Assembly (NCBI GenBank): GCA_910588565.1
Contig: CAJUPF010000001.1
Span: 1 to 64,000, forward strand
From: an uncultured Lachnospiraceae bacterium
Lineage (GTDB): Bacteria > Bacillota > Clostridia > Lachnospirales > Lachnospiraceae
Length of the DNA stretch: 64,000 nucleotides
Direction of reading: 5' to 3'
A program made the translations under genes and the position numbers. Position 1 is the stretch's first letter; each line of letters begins with the position of its first letter. Below, piece after piece: positions 61,560 to 64,000 of the stretch. Below the pieces are notes generated by a model. The model ran no database searches, was not told the origin of the DNA, and worked only from the letters and a program-made list of their open reading frames with translations.

Positions 61560-62474
61560 ATGAACTCTACTATTCCTGTGCCAATTTGCATTACCCCTGT
61601 TTCATTTTATTTTCATGCTGGTTTACTTTATCTTAACGATTTACCTATGCTCCTTAGAATGCGTTCTGAAAAGCATAGATATACTTCGGAGTATAGCATT
61701 AAATCTACTGCCTTTCAATATACAAATCCTCTAATTTTATTTTCAGCCATAAACGAAGCATTCTCCAATCAGATAAGAAGCTTAAATATAATAAAGGCAC
61801 TGCATAAGTATAACAAGGAGAAAGATGAACTTAATCCTCTTTGTGTGATAGAGTGTAAAGCGCCTCAGAATATTGCGATGCACTTTGCTGTGACTATGGA
61901 ATGATTACAAACGGTTCTGAAATGTTCTGTTATCACTATAACAGTGATATCGAAAAATATGAACAGATTGAAAATCTGCGCAATATATGGAAATGCTAGC
62001 GGCGGTTCTTTTCAGGGAGTATACCGCTCTTTTATGATTGAGTATAAAGGTAACACAGAAATTATATCTATGGGAATTTCTACATATGTAAGCCATGCAA
62101 AACCGAACCAAGTAAAAACAGCAATATGTGCAGCAGTGGATAACGAAAAGGAAACACACCATGCACTTCAGCTTGTAGCAGATGACAATTTAAATATTTT
62201 CAAAAATAAGGTTACATTTTATCATCATGGCAGGATTACCGCAGGAAATCTAGGAAGTGGTAAAATTAATGAGCTACGGGAATTTGTTGCAGAATCATAT
62301 CCAAAGATAATTGATGAAAAACGTTTTAATCTTGGCACATTAATGAATGACCACTTGTGGAATTTAGACGAACCAGACGTGATAAAGGTTATGGAAAACT
62401 TTCGCCCCGCGCCGCAAATATGCATTTACCTCCTCCAGAAGATAGATGAAAAAATCAGCCCGGATTTCTGTTAA
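61560..62474 (+). pseudogene. Decayed HsdR_N-like (type I restriction R N-terminal fold) gene
   Basis: Several plus-strand frames carry pieces of one protein. The first holds NIIKALHKYNKEKDELNPLC then VIECKAPQ, a nuclease-like 'xECKAP' core. The next piece, in another frame, is YGMITNGSEMFCYHYNSD, which normally follows within about 30-40 residues. A third frame from about 62000 contains FQGVYRSFMIEYKGNTEI, HHALQLVADDNLNIF, FYHHGRITAGNLGSGKINEL and NLGTLMNDHLWNLDEPDVIK. The order matches proteins with an HSDR_N_2 domain and an unnamed C-terminal domain. At least two frameshifts or small deletions separate the pieces. The stretch is more AT-rich than its neighbours, consistent with foreign origin. 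Confidence 0.6.
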
Positions 62475-62494
62475 AAATCCGGGCTGTCTGAAAT

Positions 62495-64000
62495 TTACCA
62501 TTCCGTAATCCTGATATACATATGCTTCACATGTCCCGTTGCCGGGTTTTTGATTTTCAAAAGCGCCTGATAATTAGAATCGTCGCCTAATTCCGTCATG
62601 GTGTATGTAAGCGTTTCTGCATCTCCGCTGCTATATGATACAAATTCGAGCTGAAGCTTGTTCAAAATATCAGTATCTGTCACATCCCCGCCGCGTTCTA
62701 ATCTCAATACAGATTTTCTTCCAATCAATACGTCATCGTCATCTGTTTCATCAACTGTTGTTGTCCACCAATCTTCCAGTCCATCTGCCCGCACACTGTC
62801 AACTGAGATTTCTGATTCATACGTCTCTCTGATTTCAGCAATCCTGGCGCGTATTTCATTAAATTCAGACTGGGAAGCAATTGCAGAAGCCCTGGATTGA
62901 AATTCTTCGAGTTCGTCTTTGCTGCTTTGGATATCCTCACAGTTTTCATACAGGTCCAGCACATACCTGCAGTCACGCACTTCATTCTGAATCACAGATT
63001 CCATGCGGTCCCGCGCATTGATTACTCTGACTTTATAATCACATGCCAATCCGTTTTCATATGTCACATGAATGACATAACGATATCCATCTGCTGCGTT
63101 CTCAATCGGATCGATTGTGCAGGTTCCCTCATAATAGCCGTATACGCTCAGATTTGTTAAATCTTCCCCAAACATAACTTCACAGTCAAACACTCTGTAA
63201 CGTCTGCCAGACACTCCATCGAAAACCGAAGACATACTATAAGAGTATAAATTATCTGCGCTGATACCAACGGAACCAGTTTCTTCCATTATATTCTCAT
63301 AAAGGTTGGCTATTTCCATACGAAGCTGCCTTGCTTCCTGATAATTCGTTAAGACAGAAACCTGGTTTTTCCATCCTGCAATTTTGTCCAGATATTCCGT
63401 TTTTTTCGGAGTGTCATTAAAATCGGTCAAATAACTTTCAAAATCATCCGCTTCCAAAAGTGCATTTTCTTTCTCGGATTCAAGATACATGGCGTTTAAT
63501 TCCTCTTCTGTCATACCAATGAATGACTCATCCTCCGGAAATGTGCTTACGATATTTTTTGAAATAATCGTATGGGTAATGGAATTGTAATCACAGACAT
63601 ACCACAGATTCCCTGCCTGATTGGGGCAATAATAGGTATATGTGCTGGAACCTATCGTAATCGTAACTTTTATAGAAGATTTTGCCATCATTTCCATATT
63701 TCCGGAGGCGCCGCCTTCTGAAAAATTATGGATATAAAATCTGTATATACCAGGCGTCTCTTTATAAATGGTTGTGTGTTCCGGTCCCTCATAAGTTGTA
63801 TCATCCACATCCAAATCAGCATATATTACCGACTCCTCTTCGTCCTCCCAGACCGAATAAGATTTGTCGCTATAATAAACATGAAACGTACCTTCCGCGT
63901 CTGCTCTTGGCCCAATCAAGTGAGAGTCAATATCCGAGCTTGCACCGGATTCTTCCGTTCCCCATTCCAGTGTAAACTGCACCAGTCCGGTTCCTGTAAT
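62495..64000 (-). CDS. Large surface protein with DUF2135/YfaP-like domain (partial)
   Basis: The frame stays open to the right edge, so the N-terminus and any signal peptide lie outside the window; 501 residues are visible. At the start of the visible part, GTGLVQFTLEWGTE then DIDSHLIGP and, later, GIYRFYIHNFSE are typical of DUF2135/YfaP-like beta domains, which sit in exported proteins. Then come a coiled-coil-like helical stretch (about 160-235), an Ig-like domain, a second helical stretch and a final beta-rich domain ending GHVKHMYIRITEW. No enzyme motif is seen. Probably a secreted or wall-associated structural or adhesive protein. Confidence 0.75.
   Translation of the reverse strand: MTGTGLVQFTLEWGTEESGASSDIDSHLIGPRADAEGTFHVYYSDKSYSVWEDEEESVIYADLDVDDTTYEGPEHTTIYKETPGIYRFYIHNFSEGGASGNMEMMAKSSIKVTITIGSSTYTYYCPNQAGNLWYVCDYNSITHTIISKNIVSTFPEDESFIGMTEEELNAMYLESEKENALLEADDFESYLTDFNDTPKKTEYLDKIAGWKNQVSVLTNYQEARQLRMEIANLYENIMEETGSVGISADNLYSYSMSSVFDGVSGRRYRVFDCEVMFGEDLTNLSVYGYYEGTCTIDPIENAADGYRYVIHVTYENGLACDYKVRVINARDRMESVIQNEVRDCRYVLDLYENCEDIQSSKDELEEFQSRASAIASQSEFNEIRARIAEIRETYESEISVDSVRADGLEDWWTTTVDETDDDDVLIGRKSVLRLERGGDVTDTDILNKLQLEFVSYSSGDAETLTYTMTELGDDSNYQALLKIKNPATGHVKHMYIRITEW

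Noticed and set aside
1..64000. CRISPR array, rRNA operon, replication origin or complete insertion sequence
   Set aside because: No regularly spaced identical repeats, no rRNA sequence, no DnaA-box cluster and no transposase gene were seen.

Overview
The window reads as a chromosomal segment of a motile, anaerobic Firmicute of the Lachnospiraceae (Clostridia) type. This is inferred from the gene content: large secreted GH43 enzymes with lysine-rich Big_2 tails, a clostridial single-chain PurL, a Bce-type ABC module, an LtaS/YfhO pair, csrA next to flagellin, and AGGAGG-type ribosome binding sites. No rRNA or species marker is present, so the genus is not called.

Layout. 1-3.5 kb: an RNA polymerase sigma factor fused to a membrane anchor and a long extracytoplasmic part (cut by the left edge), a lipoprotein, a 162-bp palindromic repeat and a gene relic. 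3.5-16.8 kb: three giant secreted GH43 glycosidases in tandem, probably acting on arabinan or arabinoxylan. 16.9-17.9 kb: a broken AAA-ATPase/nuclease gene. 18-21.9 kb: purL. 22-27.2 kb: response regulator, intramembrane-sensing kinase, BceAB-like transporter and an XRE regulator. 27.3-32.7 kb: a five-gene acyl-carrier-protein cluster (SCP2, hydrolase, condensation-like protein, ACP, acyl ligase) divergent from a TetR gene, with two near-identical palindromic operators between them. 32.8-39.7 kb: a cell-envelope operon (chorismate mutase, secreted transglutaminase-like protein, LtaS-like enzyme, YfhO). 39.8-44.4 kb: HAD phosphatase, a structured repeat, ispF, MATE pump, a Val-Met-Gly tRNA operon and pta. 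44.5-48.8 kb: methionine synthase and a homocysteine methyltransferase/MTHFR fusion. 49.0-51.7 kb: the flagellin locus. 51.7-56.8 kb: purE-purM-purN-(SdpI-like)-purD-HAD-thioesterase operon. 56.8-64 kb: M29-like aminopeptidase, VOC, HD, VanZ, pyrE, a decayed HsdR_N-like gene and the end of a large surface protein.

The most striking object lies at 49.0-49.9 kb. A 192-residue catalytic-domain-only tyrosine recombinase gene is enclosed by inverted copies (27 of 28 bases identical) of a palindromic site, with arms and a 9-bp asymmetric spacer like a tyrosine-recombinase crossover site. Inside the segment, at the end far from flagellin and pointing away from it, is a near-consensus sigma-D (sigma-28) flagellar promoter, TAAA-N15-ACCGATAT. 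Inverting the roughly 850-bp segment would place this promoter about 130 bp upstream of csrA and flagellin. In the orientation given here its transcript would run straight into the left repeat, which is followed by a U-tract and looks like a terminator. I read this as a self-contained on/off switch for flagellin, captured in the OFF state. Downstream, the flagellin leader carries two ATGGA motifs, one in a hairpin loop and one on the Shine-Dalgarno sequence, the arrangement expected for CsrA translational repression.
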